Assembly (NCBI RefSeq): GCF_014656375.1
Contig: NZ_BNCH01000006.1
Span: forward strand, 1-64,000
Direction: 5' to 3'
DNA from: Aliiroseovarius zhejiangensis
GTDB lineage: Bacteria > Pseudomonadota > Alphaproteobacteria > Rhodobacterales > Rhodobacteraceae
Length of the DNA stretch: 64,000 bases
Below, piece after piece: positions 7,582 to 16,787 of this stretch. A program made the position numbers and the translations under genes. A model generated the notes under the pieces. That model made no database searches. It saw nothing but the letters and a program-made list of their open reading frames with translations, and was not told the DNA's origin. Each line of letters starts with the position of its first letter. Positions within the stretch are counted from its first letter, which is position 1.

Positions 7582-10239
7582 ATGGCTGATTTACCCAACG
7601 ATATTGATCCCATTGAATCGCGCGAATGGCAGGAAGCCATCGAGGATGTCATCGCACGTGACGGACCGGACCGGGCGCATTTCCTGCTGGACAAATCGGT
7701 GCAGCAGGCGCGCGCCGCCGGGGCGAACCTGCCGTTTTCCGCGACCACGCCGTATCAGAACACCATTCCCGCGGATGACGAGCTTGAGATCCCTGGCAAC
7801 ATGGACATGGAATGGCGCATCCGCACGATCAACCGCTGGAACGCAATGGCCACCGTTGTGCGCCGCAACAAGGTGTCTTCGGAATATGGCGGGCATATCG
7901 CGTCCTTCGCGTCCTCGGCGGTGATGTATGACATCGGGCTGAACCACTTCTGGCGCTCGAAATCCGCGATCCACGGTGGCGATCTGGTGTTTTTCCAGGG
8001 CCACGTGATCCCCGGCATCTATGCGCGGTCTTTCATGGAAGGCCGCATCTCCGAAGAAACGCTGGAAAATTTCCGGTCCGAGGTCGACGGCAAGGGCCTG
8101 TCCTCGTATCCCCACCCGTGGCTGATGCCGGATTACTGGCAGTTCCCCACCGTCTCGATGGGGCTTGGCCCGCTGATGGCGATCTATCAGGCGCGGTTCA
8201 TGAAATACATGCACAATCGCGGCCTGATTGACATGGCCGACCGCAAGGTCTGGGTCTTCCTGGGCGATGGCGAGATGGATGAACCCGAAAGCCGCGGCGC
8301 CATCGACCTGGCCGCCCGCGAAGGGCTGGACAACCTGATTTTTGTCGTCAACTGCAACCTGCAACGGTTGGACGGCCCGGTGCGCGGCAACTCGAAGATC
8401 GTGCAAGAGCTGGAGGGCGACTTCCGCGGTGCAGGCTGGAACGTCATCAAGCTGCTCTGGGGCAAGGGCTGGGACGAGCTCTTGGAAAAAGACACCTCTG
8501 GCCGCCTGCGTCAGTTGATGGATGAGACCGTCGATGGCGACTACCAGACCTTCAAATCCAAGGACGGGGCCTATATCCGCAAGCATTTCTTCGGCAAATA
8601 CCCGGAAACCGCCACTCTGGTCGAAGACTGGACTGACGATCAGATCTGGGCCTTGCGCCGGGGCGGGCATGACCCGCAAAAGGTCTATACCGCGTTCAAA
8701 CGTGCGACGGAAACGAAGGGTCAGCCCACCTGCCTACTGGTTAAAACCGTCAAGGGTTACGGCATGGGCAAGGCCGGTGAAGGTCAGAACATCACTCACC
8801 AGCAAAAGAAAATGGCCGAGGATCAGCTGCGTGCCTTCCGTGACCGGTTCGACATCCCGGTCAGCGACGAAGATCTGCCAAACGCGCCCTTCGTGAAGCT
8901 GAACAACGCGCAGAAATCCTATCTTCTGGACCAGCGCAAGAAACTGGGCGGCGCGTTCCCCAAGCGCGACTGGCGCGATACGCCCAAACTGGACATCCCC
9001 AGCCTGGACAAGTTCGAGGCTCAGCTCAAGGGGACGGGCGAACGTGAAATCTCGACCACAATGGCGTTTGTCCGCATTCTGACCACGCTTCTCAGGGACA
9101 AGAATATCGGCAAGAACGTCGTGCCCATCGTGCCGGACGAAAGCCGCACTTTCGGGATGGAAGGTCTGTTCCGATCCGTCGGGATTTATAACCCCGAAGG
9201 GCAGAACTATACCCCCGAAGATGCCGACCAGATGATGTATTACAAGGAAAGCACCTCGGGTCAGGTGCTTCAGGAGGGCATCAACGAAGCCGGTGCCATG
9301 GCCGACTGGATCGCGGCGGCAACCGCCTATTCCAATCACGGCGTGCCGATGATCCCGTTCTTCATCTATTACTCGATGTTCGGGTTCCAGCGGATCGGCG
9401 ATCTGGCCTGGGCCGCAGGCGACAGCCGCGCGCGCGGCTTCATGCTGGGGGGCACCGCAGGGCGCACGACGCTGAACGGCGAAGGCTTGCAGCACGAGGA
9501 TGGCCACAGCCACATTCTGGCAGGCACCATCCCCAACTGCATCAGCTACGACCCGACCTTCCAATACGAGGTTGCGGTGATCGTGCATAACGGCCTCAAA
9601 CGCATGTATGCCGATCAGGAGGACGTGTATTTCTATCTGACCCTGATGAACGAAAACTACTCGCACCCCGATATGCCGATGGGCGTCGAGGACGAGATCA
9701 TCAAAGGTCTGTATCGTCTTGAAGAGGTCAAGAAACCCGGCAAGAAACACGTGACCCTGATGGGGTCAGGCACCATTCTGGTGCAGGCGATGAAAGCCGC
9801 AGAGATGCTGAAAGAAGACTTTGGCGTCACAGCGGAAATCTGGTCGGCCACATCGTTCAACGAACTGGCCCGCGACTGTCAGGACGTGGCGCGCTGGAAC
9901 CGCCTGAACCCGCTGGCCGAGCCGCGCACGTCTTTCGTGCATCAGCAATTGTCCAAGGCGAATGGCCCGATCATCGCCGCGACCGACTACATGAAAAACT
10001 ATGCCGAACAGATCCGGGCCTGTGTGCCGGGGCGCTACACGGTGCTGGGCACCGATGGCTTCGGCCGGTCGGACAGCCGCGTGAACCTGCGCCGCTTCTT
10101 CGAGGTGGACGCAAACCACATCGCCGCTGCCGCCATGGTCGATCTTTATCGCGACGGCAACATTACCAAGAAGGTGCTGCAAGAGGCGCTTTCCAAATAT
10201 GACATCGACGGCGAAAAGCCGAACCCGCGTCTGGTCTGA
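7582..10239 (+). CDS. aceE: Pyruvate dehydrogenase E1 component (homodimeric type)
   Basis: An 885-residue E1 of the large homodimeric AceE type, which decarboxylates pyruvate with thiamine diphosphate and acetylates E2. The ThDP motif VFLGDGEMDEPES starts near residue 223 and continues to the NCNLQRLDGPVRGN segment. The YGMGKAGEGQNITHQQKK stretch near 395 and the EDGHSHILAGTIPNC region near 640 are AceE hallmarks. Length matches the family. GGAGA lies before the ATG. It is first in an operon with aceF and lpd. Many alphaproteobacteria use a heterotetrameric E1, so the homodimeric type is worth noting. Confidence 0.96.
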   Translation: MADLPNDIDPIESREWQEAIEDVIARDGPDRAHFLLDKSVQQARAAGANLPFSATTPYQNTIPADDELEIPGNMDMEWRIRTINRWNAMATVVRRNKVSSEYGGHIASFASSAVMYDIGLNHFWRSKSAIHGGDLVFFQGHVIPGIYARSFMEGRISEETLENFRSEVDGKGLSSYPHPWLMPDYWQFPTVSMGLGPLMAIYQARFMKYMHNRGLIDMADRKVWVFLGDGEMDEPESRGAIDLAAREGLDNLIFVVNCNLQRLDGPVRGNSKIVQELEGDFRGAGWNVIKLLWGKGWDELLEKDTSGRLRQLMDETVDGDYQTFKSKDGAYIRKHFFGKYPETATLVEDWTDDQIWALRRGGHDPQKVYTAFKRATETKGQPTCLLVKTVKGYGMGKAGEGQNITHQQKKMAEDQLRAFRDRFDIPVSDEDLPNAPFVKLNNAQKSYLLDQRKKLGGAFPKRDWRDTPKLDIPSLDKFEAQLKGTGEREISTTMAFVRILTTLLRDKNIGKNVVPIVPDESRTFGMEGLFRSVGIYNPEGQNYTPEDADQMMYYKESTSGQVLQEGINEAGAMADWIAAATAYSNHGVPMIPFFIYYSMFGFQRIGDLAWAAGDSRARGFMLGGTAGRTTLNGEGLQHEDGHSHILAGTIPNCISYDPTFQYEVAVIVHNGLKRMYADQEDVYFYLTLMNENYSHPDMPMGVEDEIIKGLYRLEEVKKPGKKHVTLMGSGTILVQAMKAAEMLKEDFGVTAEIWSATSFNELARDCQDVARWNRLNPLAEPRTSFVHQQLSKANGPIIAATDYMKNYAEQIRACVPGRYTVLGTDGFGRSDSRVNLRRFFEVDANHIAAAAMVDLYRDGNITKKVLQEALSKYDIDGEKPNPRLV

Positions 10240-10263
10240 GCGCGTAAGAAGAGGAGACAGAGA

Positions 10264-11535
10264 ATGACTGTTGAAGTGAAAGTCCCCGATATTGGCGATT
10301 TCTCGGACGTGCCGGTGATCGGCATTCTGGTCAGCGTGGGCGATGTGATCGCCGAAGAAGACCCGATTGTTGAACTGGAAAGCGACAAGGCGACGCTGGA
10401 AGTCCCCTCGCCCGCCGCGGGCAAGGTGGTCGAGATCAAGGTATCCGAAGGCGATACCGTGTCCGAAGGGTCGTTGATCCTGATGCTGGAAGGCGACGGT
10501 GCCGCGGCAGATGCGCCATCCCCCGCCCCTGCTGCCGACGCAGCCCCTGCCCCGGCCGCAACACCCGCAGCCGCACCGGCCCCTGCCCCGGCGGCAGCAC
10601 CAGCAGCGGTGACGGATGCGGGCTTTGGCAAGGCTCATGCCAGCCCGTCTGTCCGCGCCTTTGCACGCCAGTTGGACATTGATCTGGCACAGGTCAACGG
10701 GTCAGGCCGCAAGGGCCGCATCCTGCGCGAGGACGTGACCGCCTTCCTGAAATCGAAATCTGCCCCTGCGGGCGGTGGAGCAGCGGTTAGCGGTGGCATG
10801 GGCATTCCGCCGATCCCCGCCGTCGACTTCTCGAAATTCGGCCCCACCGAAGATGTCGAGATGCCGCGCATCAAGAAGATCTCTGGCCCTGCATTGCACC
10901 GGTCATGGCTGAACATCCCGCATGTCACCCATAACGAAGAAGCCGACATTACCGATCTGGACGGCTATCGCCGTGAATTGGATGCGCAGGCCAAACAAGA
11001 CGGCTATCGCGTGACGCTTCTGTCTTTCATGATCAAGGCCAGCGTATCCGCCCTGAAAACCCATTGGGAGGTCAATTCCTCGATCCATCCCGATGGCGAC
11101 AAGCTGATCCGCAAGGATTTCTATAACATTGGCTTCGCTGCCGACACGCCCAACGGGCTGATGGTGCCGGTGATAAAGGACGCCGACCGCAAGGGGATCA
11201 TCGAGATTTCCAAGGAGCTGGGCGAGCTGTCCGCCAAGGCACGCGACGGCAAGCTGAAAGGCGACGACATGTCGGGCGCGACCTTCACCATCTCGTCGCT
11301 GGGCGGGATCGGCGGCACGTCGTTCACCCCCATCGTCAACGCGCCCGAGGTCGCCATTCTGGGCCTGACCCGATCGAAAATGGCCCCGGTCTGGAACGGC
11401 GAGGAATTCGTGCCGCGCAACATGCAGCCGCTCAGCCTGTCTTATGACCACCGCGCCATTGACGGCGCGCTGGCCGCCCGCTTCTGCGCTACGTTGAAAC
11501 ACCTGCTCGGCGATGTGCGCCGGCTGATGCTGTAA
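10264..11535 (+). CDS. aceF: Dihydrolipoamide acetyltransferase (PDH E2)
   Basis: A 423-residue E2 with a single lipoyl domain (lipoylation Lys K42 in ESDKATLEV), an Ala/Pro-rich linker at about 80-118, a peripheral-subunit-binding domain at about 120-160 (SPSVRAFARQL to RILREDV), and a catalytic domain ending with SYDHRAIDGA (catalytic H396 and D400). One lipoyl domain is fewer than the three in E. coli AceF. GAGGAG precedes the ATG. It sits 24 bases after aceE and 13 bases before lpd. Confidence 0.96.
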   Translation: MTVEVKVPDIGDFSDVPVIGILVSVGDVIAEEDPIVELESDKATLEVPSPAAGKVVEIKVSEGDTVSEGSLILMLEGDGAAADAPSPAPAADAAPAPAATPAAAPAPAPAAAPAAVTDAGFGKAHASPSVRAFARQLDIDLAQVNGSGRKGRILREDVTAFLKSKSAPAGGGAAVSGGMGIPPIPAVDFSKFGPTEDVEMPRIKKISGPALHRSWLNIPHVTHNEEADITDLDGYRRELDAQAKQDGYRVTLLSFMIKASVSALKTHWEVNSSIHPDGDKLIRKDFYNIGFAADTPNGLMVPVIKDADRKGIIEISKELGELSAKARDGKLKGDDMSGATFTISSLGGIGGTSFTPIVNAPEVAILGLTRSKMAPVWNGEEFVPRNMQPLSLSYDHRAIDGALAARFCATLKHLLGDVRRLML

Positions 11536-11548
11536 GGGGGACGATCTG

Positions 11549-13291
11549 ATGGATGTGAAAGTTCCTGATATTGGCGATTTCTCGGATGTTCCGGTCATCG
11601 GCATCCTCGTCTCGGTTGGCGATACGGTCGCCGCCGAAGACCCTTTGATCGAGCTGGAAAGCGACAAGGCGACGATGGAAGTCCCCTCGCCCGCCGCTGG
11701 CGTGGTGAAGGAAATCAAGGTGGCCGAAGGCGACACGGTGTCCGAAGGCTCGGTGATCATGGTTCTGGAAGGCGCGGATGCGGGCGACACACCAGCCGAC
11801 GCTCCGAAAGAAGACACCGCCCCGGCCCAAGCCCCGGCCGCGGTTGCCGCCACAGGCACCGCCACCGGCCAGGGCGACATTCACGGCGAAGTCGTTGTGC
11901 TTGGCTCTGGCCCCGGCGGCTATACCGCTGCCTTCCGCGCCGCTGACCTTGGCAAAAAGGTCGTGCTGATCGAGAAAGACAGCAATCTTGGCGGGGTTTG
12001 CCTGAATGTGGGCTGTATCCCCTCCAAGGCGCTTCTGCACGCCGCCAAGGTGATCTCCGAAGCCGACGAGATGGGCGAGCACGGCATCAAATTCGCCAAG
12101 CCCAAGGTCGATCTGAAAAAGCTGCGCAGCTGGAAAGAAAGCGTCGTGAACCAGTTGACCGGTGGTCTGTCCGGTCTGGCCAAGGTGCGCAAGGTGCAGG
12201 TGGTGAACGGCTATGGTCGTTTCTCCGGCCCCAACATGATCGAGGTGCAGACCGATGACGGCCTGACCAAGGTCAGCTTTGATCAGTGCATCATCGCCGC
12301 CGGGTCTGAACCCGTCACCCTGCCCTTCATCCCGCATGACGATCCCCGCGTGATCGATTCAACCGGCGCGTTGGAGTTGGAAGACGTGCCCAAGCGCCTG
12401 TTGGTGCTGGGGGGCGGCATCATCGGCTTGGAAATGGCCACTGTCTATGACGCGCTCGGGTCGAAAGTCACGATTGTCGAGTTCATGGACCAGATCATTC
12501 CCGGTGCCGACAAGGACATCGTGAAACCTTTGCACAAGCGGATCGAGGGCCGTTACGAAGCCATCCTGACCAAGACGAAAGTCACCGCGGTCGAGGCGCA
12601 GAAAAAGGGCCTGAAGGTCACGATGGAAGGCCCGGACGGCGAGAAAACCGACACGTTCGACAAGGTTTTGGTCGCGGTGGGCCGTAAACCCAACGGGCAC
12701 ATGGTGGATGCTGAAAAAGCTGGCGTTGCCGTGGACGAACGCGGCTTCATCAACGTCGACAACCAGCAGCGCACCGGGGTGCCGCACATCTTCGCCATCG
12801 GCGACGTGGTCGGCCAACCGATGCTAGCCCACAAGGCGGTACACGAAGGCAAGGTGGCCGCAGAAGTTGCCGCCGGTGAAAAGCGGTTCTTTGACGCGCG
12901 CGTGATCCCGTCTGTCGCCTATACCGACCCCGAGGTCGCTTGGGTCGGCGTGACGGAAACCGAGGCCAAGGCGCAAGGCATCAAGGTCGGCAAAGGCAGC
13001 TTCCCGTGGGCAGCCTCGGGTCGGTCGCTGTCGCTGGGACGCTCCGAAGGCATCACCAAGCTGATCTTCGATGAGGAAGACGACCGCGTGATCGGCGCAG
13101 GCATCGTCGGCCCCAACGCAGGCGACCTGATTGCCGAGGTGGCGCTGGCGATCGAAATGGGCGCGGACGCCGTCGATCTGGGCCACACCATCCACCCGCA
13201 CCCGACCCTGTCGGAAACGGTGAACTTCGCTGCCGAGATGTTCGAAGGCACGATCACCGACCTGATCCCGCCCAAGAAACGCAAGAAGTGA
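11549..13291 (+). CDS. lpdA: Dihydrolipoamide dehydrogenase with N-terminal lipoyl domain (PDH E3)
   Basis: A 580-residue E3 that is about 110 residues longer than plain E3 because it carries its own lipoyl domain (residues 1-75, lipoyl Lys K40). An Ala/Pro linker follows, then the flavoprotein: FAD motif GSGPGG at 119-124, redox-active C151-LNVG-C156, a second GGGIIGLE nucleotide motif and the HTIHPHPTLSE active-site His. It reoxidises dihydrolipoyl groups with NAD+. Its lipoyl domain is nearly identical to that of the E2 upstream. A strong terminator follows. Confidence 0.96.
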   Translation: MDVKVPDIGDFSDVPVIGILVSVGDTVAAEDPLIELESDKATMEVPSPAAGVVKEIKVAEGDTVSEGSVIMVLEGADAGDTPADAPKEDTAPAQAPAAVAATGTATGQGDIHGEVVVLGSGPGGYTAAFRAADLGKKVVLIEKDSNLGGVCLNVGCIPSKALLHAAKVISEADEMGEHGIKFAKPKVDLKKLRSWKESVVNQLTGGLSGLAKVRKVQVVNGYGRFSGPNMIEVQTDDGLTKVSFDQCIIAAGSEPVTLPFIPHDDPRVIDSTGALELEDVPKRLLVLGGGIIGLEMATVYDALGSKVTIVEFMDQIIPGADKDIVKPLHKRIEGRYEAILTKTKVTAVEAQKKGLKVTMEGPDGEKTDTFDKVLVAVGRKPNGHMVDAEKAGVAVDERGFINVDNQQRTGVPHIFAIGDVVGQPMLAHKAVHEGKVAAEVAAGEKRFFDARVIPSVAYTDPEVAWVGVTETEAKAQGIKVGKGSFPWAASGRSLSLGRSEGITKLIFDEEDDRVIGAGIVGPNAGDLIAEVALAIEMGADAVDLGHTIHPHPTLSETVNFAAEMFEGTITDLIPPKKRKK

Positions 13292-13322
13292 CGCACCGCC
13301 CGAACCGGGCCAATCACCAGAC

Positions 13323-13352
13323 AAGGCGCGCCCCGTCCGGCGCGCCTTTTTC
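13323..13352 (+). terminator. Rho-independent terminator of the PDH operon
   Basis: AAGGCGCGCC pairs perfectly with GGCGCGCCTT over a six-base loop (ten base pairs) and is followed by a T-rich tail. It lies 31 bases after the lpd stop. Confidence 0.9.
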
Positions 13353-13413
13353 CTTTGTTGCAGTCCTTACCCGAGCCTCCTAAGAATGGGGCACCCCAAA
13401 GACGAGCAGTTCC

Positions 13414-14166
13414 ATGCAAGACTTCATCATCCTTGCCATCGCGGCTTACGCGGCGGGCGTTCTGAACACCATTGCCGGGGGCGGCACCTTCCTGACCCTG
13501 CCCGCTTTGGTCTTTACCGGTGTGCCGGTGGTCGCGGCGAATGCCACCAGCGCCGTGGCGGTCTTCCCCGGCTATCTGGGCGGGGCGCTGGGGTTCTTAC
13601 CTGAACTGAAAAGCTTCGATCGCAAACGGATGATCAAGCTGACACTTGTCACGCTGGCGGGCGGCGTTGTCGGGGCCGGATTGCTTCTGATTTCGTCCGA
13701 CAAAGCCTTTTCGGCGGTGGTGCCGTTTCTACTGCTCGCCGCGACATTGGTCTTCCTGTTTGGCGATCAGTTACGGAACTGGAGTGCCAAACACAGCCGA
13801 TCCGTCACCCCTTATGGCGTGATGGGGTTGTTTCTGGTCAGCATCTATGGCGGTTATTTCAACGGCGGGTTGGGGATCGTCCTTCTGGCGCTGTTCGCAC
13901 TCTGGGGCATGTCCAACATCCACCAGATGAACGGGCTGAAGAACGGGTTGTCCTTCGCGCTCTCCGCCATCTCGGTCGCGATTTTCGCATTGGCCGGGCT
14001 GGTGGCATGGCCGCAGGCGCTGGTGATGATGGTCGCATCCACGATTGGTGGATACACCGGTGCCCCCGTCGCCCGCGCAATCCCGGTTCCGGTCCTGCGT
14101 TTGATCATCGCCATCATCGGCTTTTCGATGAGCGCGGTGTTTTTCTACCGCTTCCTCGCTGGATGA
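13414..14166 (+). CDS. TauE/SafE-family sulfite/anion exporter-like permease
   Basis: A 250-residue membrane protein with about eight hydrophobic segments in two repeats, the TauE/SafE architecture. The N-terminal GVLNTIAGGGTFLTLP and the central YGGYFNGGLGIVLLALF motifs are characteristic. Members move small organic or sulfur-containing anions; the substrate here is not predictable. It is a monocistronic gene between the PDH terminator and a convergent VOC gene. Confidence 0.88.
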   Translation: MQDFIILAIAAYAAGVLNTIAGGGTFLTLPALVFTGVPVVAANATSAVAVFPGYLGGALGFLPELKSFDRKRMIKLTLVTLAGGVVGAGLLLISSDKAFSAVVPFLLLAATLVFLFGDQLRNWSAKHSRSVTPYGVMGLFLVSIYGGYFNGGLGIVLLALFALWGMSNIHQMNGLKNGLSFALSAISVAIFALAGLVAWPQALVMMVASTIGGYTGAPVARAIPVPVLRLIIAIIGFSMSAVFFYRFLAG

Positions 14167-14209
14167 CGACAGAAACCTCAACCAACCAGAAAGATAGGGC
14201 TGATCCGGT

Positions 14210-14581
14210 TCACCCGTGGAACACCGCTTCGATGCGGTTGCCCTCGGGGTCGATGATGAACGCCACATAATAGGTCGCGTTATACTCGGGCCGCAAACCG
14301 GGGGGACCATTATCGCGCCCGCCTGCCTTCAAGGCTTCGGCATGGAACCGGTGCACACTGTCCCGATCCGGCGCGCGGAAGGCCACATGCGTGCCCCGGC
14401 GCGCGCGGCCTTCATCCGCCATCAGTCCGAAATCGTCCTCTCGTCCGATACCATAGGCAACCATGGACGGCTTTTCCCAAACGATATGGAACCCCAGCGC
14501 GGGCATGACACGATCATAGAACTTTCGTGTTTCTTCAAAATCAGAAACGCCAAGGGTCACGTGATCAAGGACAGTGGACAT
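14210..14581 (-). CDS. VOC-superfamily (glyoxalase/bleomycin-resistance-like) protein
   Basis: A 123-residue vicinal-oxygen-chelate protein. It opens with LDHVTLGVSDFEETRKFYD, has the HVAFRAPDRDSVHRFHAEAL middle and ends with YYVAFIIDPEGNRIEAVFH, giving the His and Glu ligands of a single-domain metal site. Small VOC proteins of this type are isomerases, lyases or resistance proteins; which one cannot be said. It stands 37 bases from the urea-channel gene on the same strand. Confidence 0.85.
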   Translation of the reverse strand: MSTVLDHVTLGVSDFEETRKFYDRVMPALGFHIVWEKPSMVAYGIGREDDFGLMADEGRARRGTHVAFRAPDRDSVHRFHAEALKAGGRDNGPPGLRPEYNATYYVAFIIDPEGNRIEAVFHG

Positions 14582-14618
14582 GCGATATGCCTTTCATGGA
14601 AGCCGGGGGGCCAGCCTA

Positions 14619-15125
14619 TCACGGCGTTGCCCCGTGCAGATATAACAACCCCGGTAGCCAGCCTGTCAAAACGCCGGTGGCGAAGGTCGCGGCCACCGTC
14701 AGCTTGCGGATGTTCCAGCCCAGACCAAGTTCCAGAAAATAGATGAACCACAGCACAGACCACGCGGCCCAGCTTGCCGCCATCCACAGACCCCACAAAG
14801 ACGGTGAGGCGACGATAAATACCATGGGCAACACGGTGATTGCGACAAACAGGCTGAACCATCCAAGCCCCCGCCCGTTGCACCCCGCCGCGCGGTTATA
14901 GGCAACCCAGCCATAGGTGATCGCAAACAACAGCGTCATCGCCGCGTCGCGCATTCCGGTCTGGTCAATCGCACCCAACGCCAGACCCAAGGCAACAGAT
15001 ATAGAAATCGCGGCAACCGCCACGTTGATCACGATGATCTCGCGATCTTCGATCCGGCCTGCCAGCCAGATGCTGTTCAACACCAGAACCGCACCGACAT
15101 ACAGTAACGTAATCCCCAGCAACAT
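14619..15125 (-). CDS. AmiS/UreI-family urea/amide channel
   Basis: A 168-residue membrane protein with six hydrophobic segments. The N-terminus (MLLGITLLYVGAVLVLNSIW, followed by GRIEDREI) and the C-terminal pair of helices with ELGLGWNIRKLT match the AmiS/UreI family of passive urea and short-amide channels. It lies downstream of the second NCS2 permease on the same strand, 78 bases away. Since ureidoglycolate lyase releases urea, movement of urea is a sensible role, but the direction is unknown. Confidence 0.8.
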   Translation of the reverse strand: MLLGITLLYVGAVLVLNSIWLAGRIEDREIIVINVAVAAISISVALGLALGAIDQTGMRDAAMTLLFAITYGWVAYNRAAGCNGRGLGWFSLFVAITVLPMVFIVASPSLWGLWMAASWAAWSVLWFIYFLELGLGWNIRKLTVAATFATGVLTGWLPGLLYLHGATP

Positions 15126-15203
15126 ATGCGCGCCCTTCTTGAACGAGAAAGGGAAGGGACAAACGCCCCTTCCCCGGTTTTTACAAGCTGTCAGATCGTC
15201 AGA

Positions 15204-16670
15204 TCAGTGACCGCCATCGGATTGTTTCGCGGCCTCGACCAGCTCCTCTTCCGAGATTTCCTTGGTGCCGTTGAAGGCCATGTTCAACACGACCGCAGCA
15301 ATCGCTGCCAGCAGAATGCCCGAGTGGATCAGCGGCTCGATCGAATGCGGCAGCCACATGGTGAATTTCGGTGCGATCAGGGGGATCATCCCCATACCCA
15401 GCGAAATGGCGACGATCAGACCGTTATAGCGGTTGTGCTTGAAATCAACGCCACCCAGGATGCGCACACCCGTCGCCGCCACCATGCCGAACATCACCAG
15501 ACCAGCACCGCCAAGAACGGCCACCGGCAGAGCTTCGACCAAGGCGCCCATTTTCGGCACCAGACCCAGCACGATCATGATGACACCACCGGCCACGCAG
15601 ACATAGCGGCTCCGGATGCCGGTCACGCCCACCAGTCCCACGTTCTGGCTGAACGAGGTATAGGGGAAGGTGTTGAACACCCCACCGATCAGCGTGCCCA
15701 GACCATCGGTGCGCAGACCGGCCGACAGCGACGGACGCTCGATCTTCTTGTTGCACATCTCGCCCAGGGCCAGGAACATGCCGGTCGATTCAATCATCAC
15801 CACGATCATGACAAGCGTCATGGTTAGGATCATGATGGGGTCGAAAATCGGCAGACCGAAGCGGAACGGCGTGATCAGGGCGAACCAGCCGGCATGACCG
15901 ACGCTGTCAAAATGCATCATGCCGATCGAAGCGGCAAATACCGCGCCGACGATGATCCCCAGCAGGACCGAGATGTTGGCCAGGAAGCCCTTGGCGTATT
16001 TCATCACTACGATGATGGTCAGCAGAACGACGCCCGAGATCATCATGTTCTGCGGCGTTGCGTAACGCGGGTTGTCCACGGTCGGTGCGACTGTCAGCCC
16101 TTCCGGGATGGCCGGAATTGCGCCGCTTGCAAGCATGCCCCGCACTTCCTCAAGCCATGCCGTGTGGGCAGGATCGACAATTTCAGGTGCGGTGGGGCCG
16201 ACGGGCAGGCCGAAGATCCAGTTGATCCCGACGCGCATCAACGTGACACCGATCACCAGGATGATCGTGCCCGTGACAACAGGTGGGAAGAACCGCAACA
16301 TGCGGCTGACCAGTGGCGCGATCAGCATCGCAATGATCCCGGCACCAATGATGGCTCCGAAAATCATCCGTGCCCCGTCGACGCCTGGATTGGCCACCGC
16401 AATCGACACCATCGGCCCGACCGAGGCAAAGGTCACACCCATCATGACCGGCATCTTGATGCCGAACCATTTGGACGCACCCAGTGACTGGATGATGGTG
16501 ACCACGCCGCAGACAAACAGGTCTGCGGAAATCAGGAATGCCACCTGTTCAGGGTTCAGCTTCAGAACACGTCCGACGATCAGCGGCACCGCGATGGCAC
16601 CGGCATACATCACCAGAACGTGTTGAAGCCCAAGGGTAAAAAAGTCGCGCGGGCGGTAGCTTTTCGTCAA
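15204..16670 (-). CDS. NCS2-family nucleobase/urate:cation symporter with apparent N-terminal frameshift
   Basis: The uninterrupted frame gives 488 residues of a UapA/UacT/XanQ-like symporter with LGLQHVLVMYAGAIAVPLIV at the start, MPVMMGVTFASVGPM, and FNTFPYTSFSQNVGLVGVTG in the carrier domain. The expected beginning is in another frame: a GGAGGAGG ribosome site leads to ATG at 16701 and reads MSAVTTDVDPVDEKLPPAR, the usual NCS2 N-terminus, then runs out of frame at a six-T run (16638-16643 on the plus strand). Removing one T restores continuity. Either an indel error or a real frameshift is present. The TTG at 16670 is only a nominal start. Confidence 0.85.
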   Translation of the reverse strand: MTKSYRPRDFFTLGLQHVLVMYAGAIAVPLIVGRVLKLNPEQVAFLISADLFVCGVVTIIQSLGASKWFGIKMPVMMGVTFASVGPMVSIAVANPGVDGARMIFGAIIGAGIIAMLIAPLVSRMLRFFPPVVTGTIILVIGVTLMRVGINWIFGLPVGPTAPEIVDPAHTAWLEEVRGMLASGAIPAIPEGLTVAPTVDNPRYATPQNMMISGVVLLTIIVVMKYAKGFLANISVLLGIIVGAVFAASIGMMHFDSVGHAGWFALITPFRFGLPIFDPIMILTMTLVMIVVMIESTGMFLALGEMCNKKIERPSLSAGLRTDGLGTLIGGVFNTFPYTSFSQNVGLVGVTGIRSRYVCVAGGVIMIVLGLVPKMGALVEALPVAVLGGAGLVMFGMVAATGVRILGGVDFKHNRYNGLIVAISLGMGMIPLIAPKFTMWLPHSIEPLIHSGILLAAIAAVVLNMAFNGTKEISEEELVEAAKQSDGGH

Positions 16671-16787
16671 CCGGATCCACGTCTGTGGTTACTGCAGACA
16701 TTTGGGTTTTCCTCCTCCAAACTTAATTGTTGTGGCCGGGGGGAAGAGGACGCTCTTGCGACGTTTGCCGACCCCACGACCCGATGC

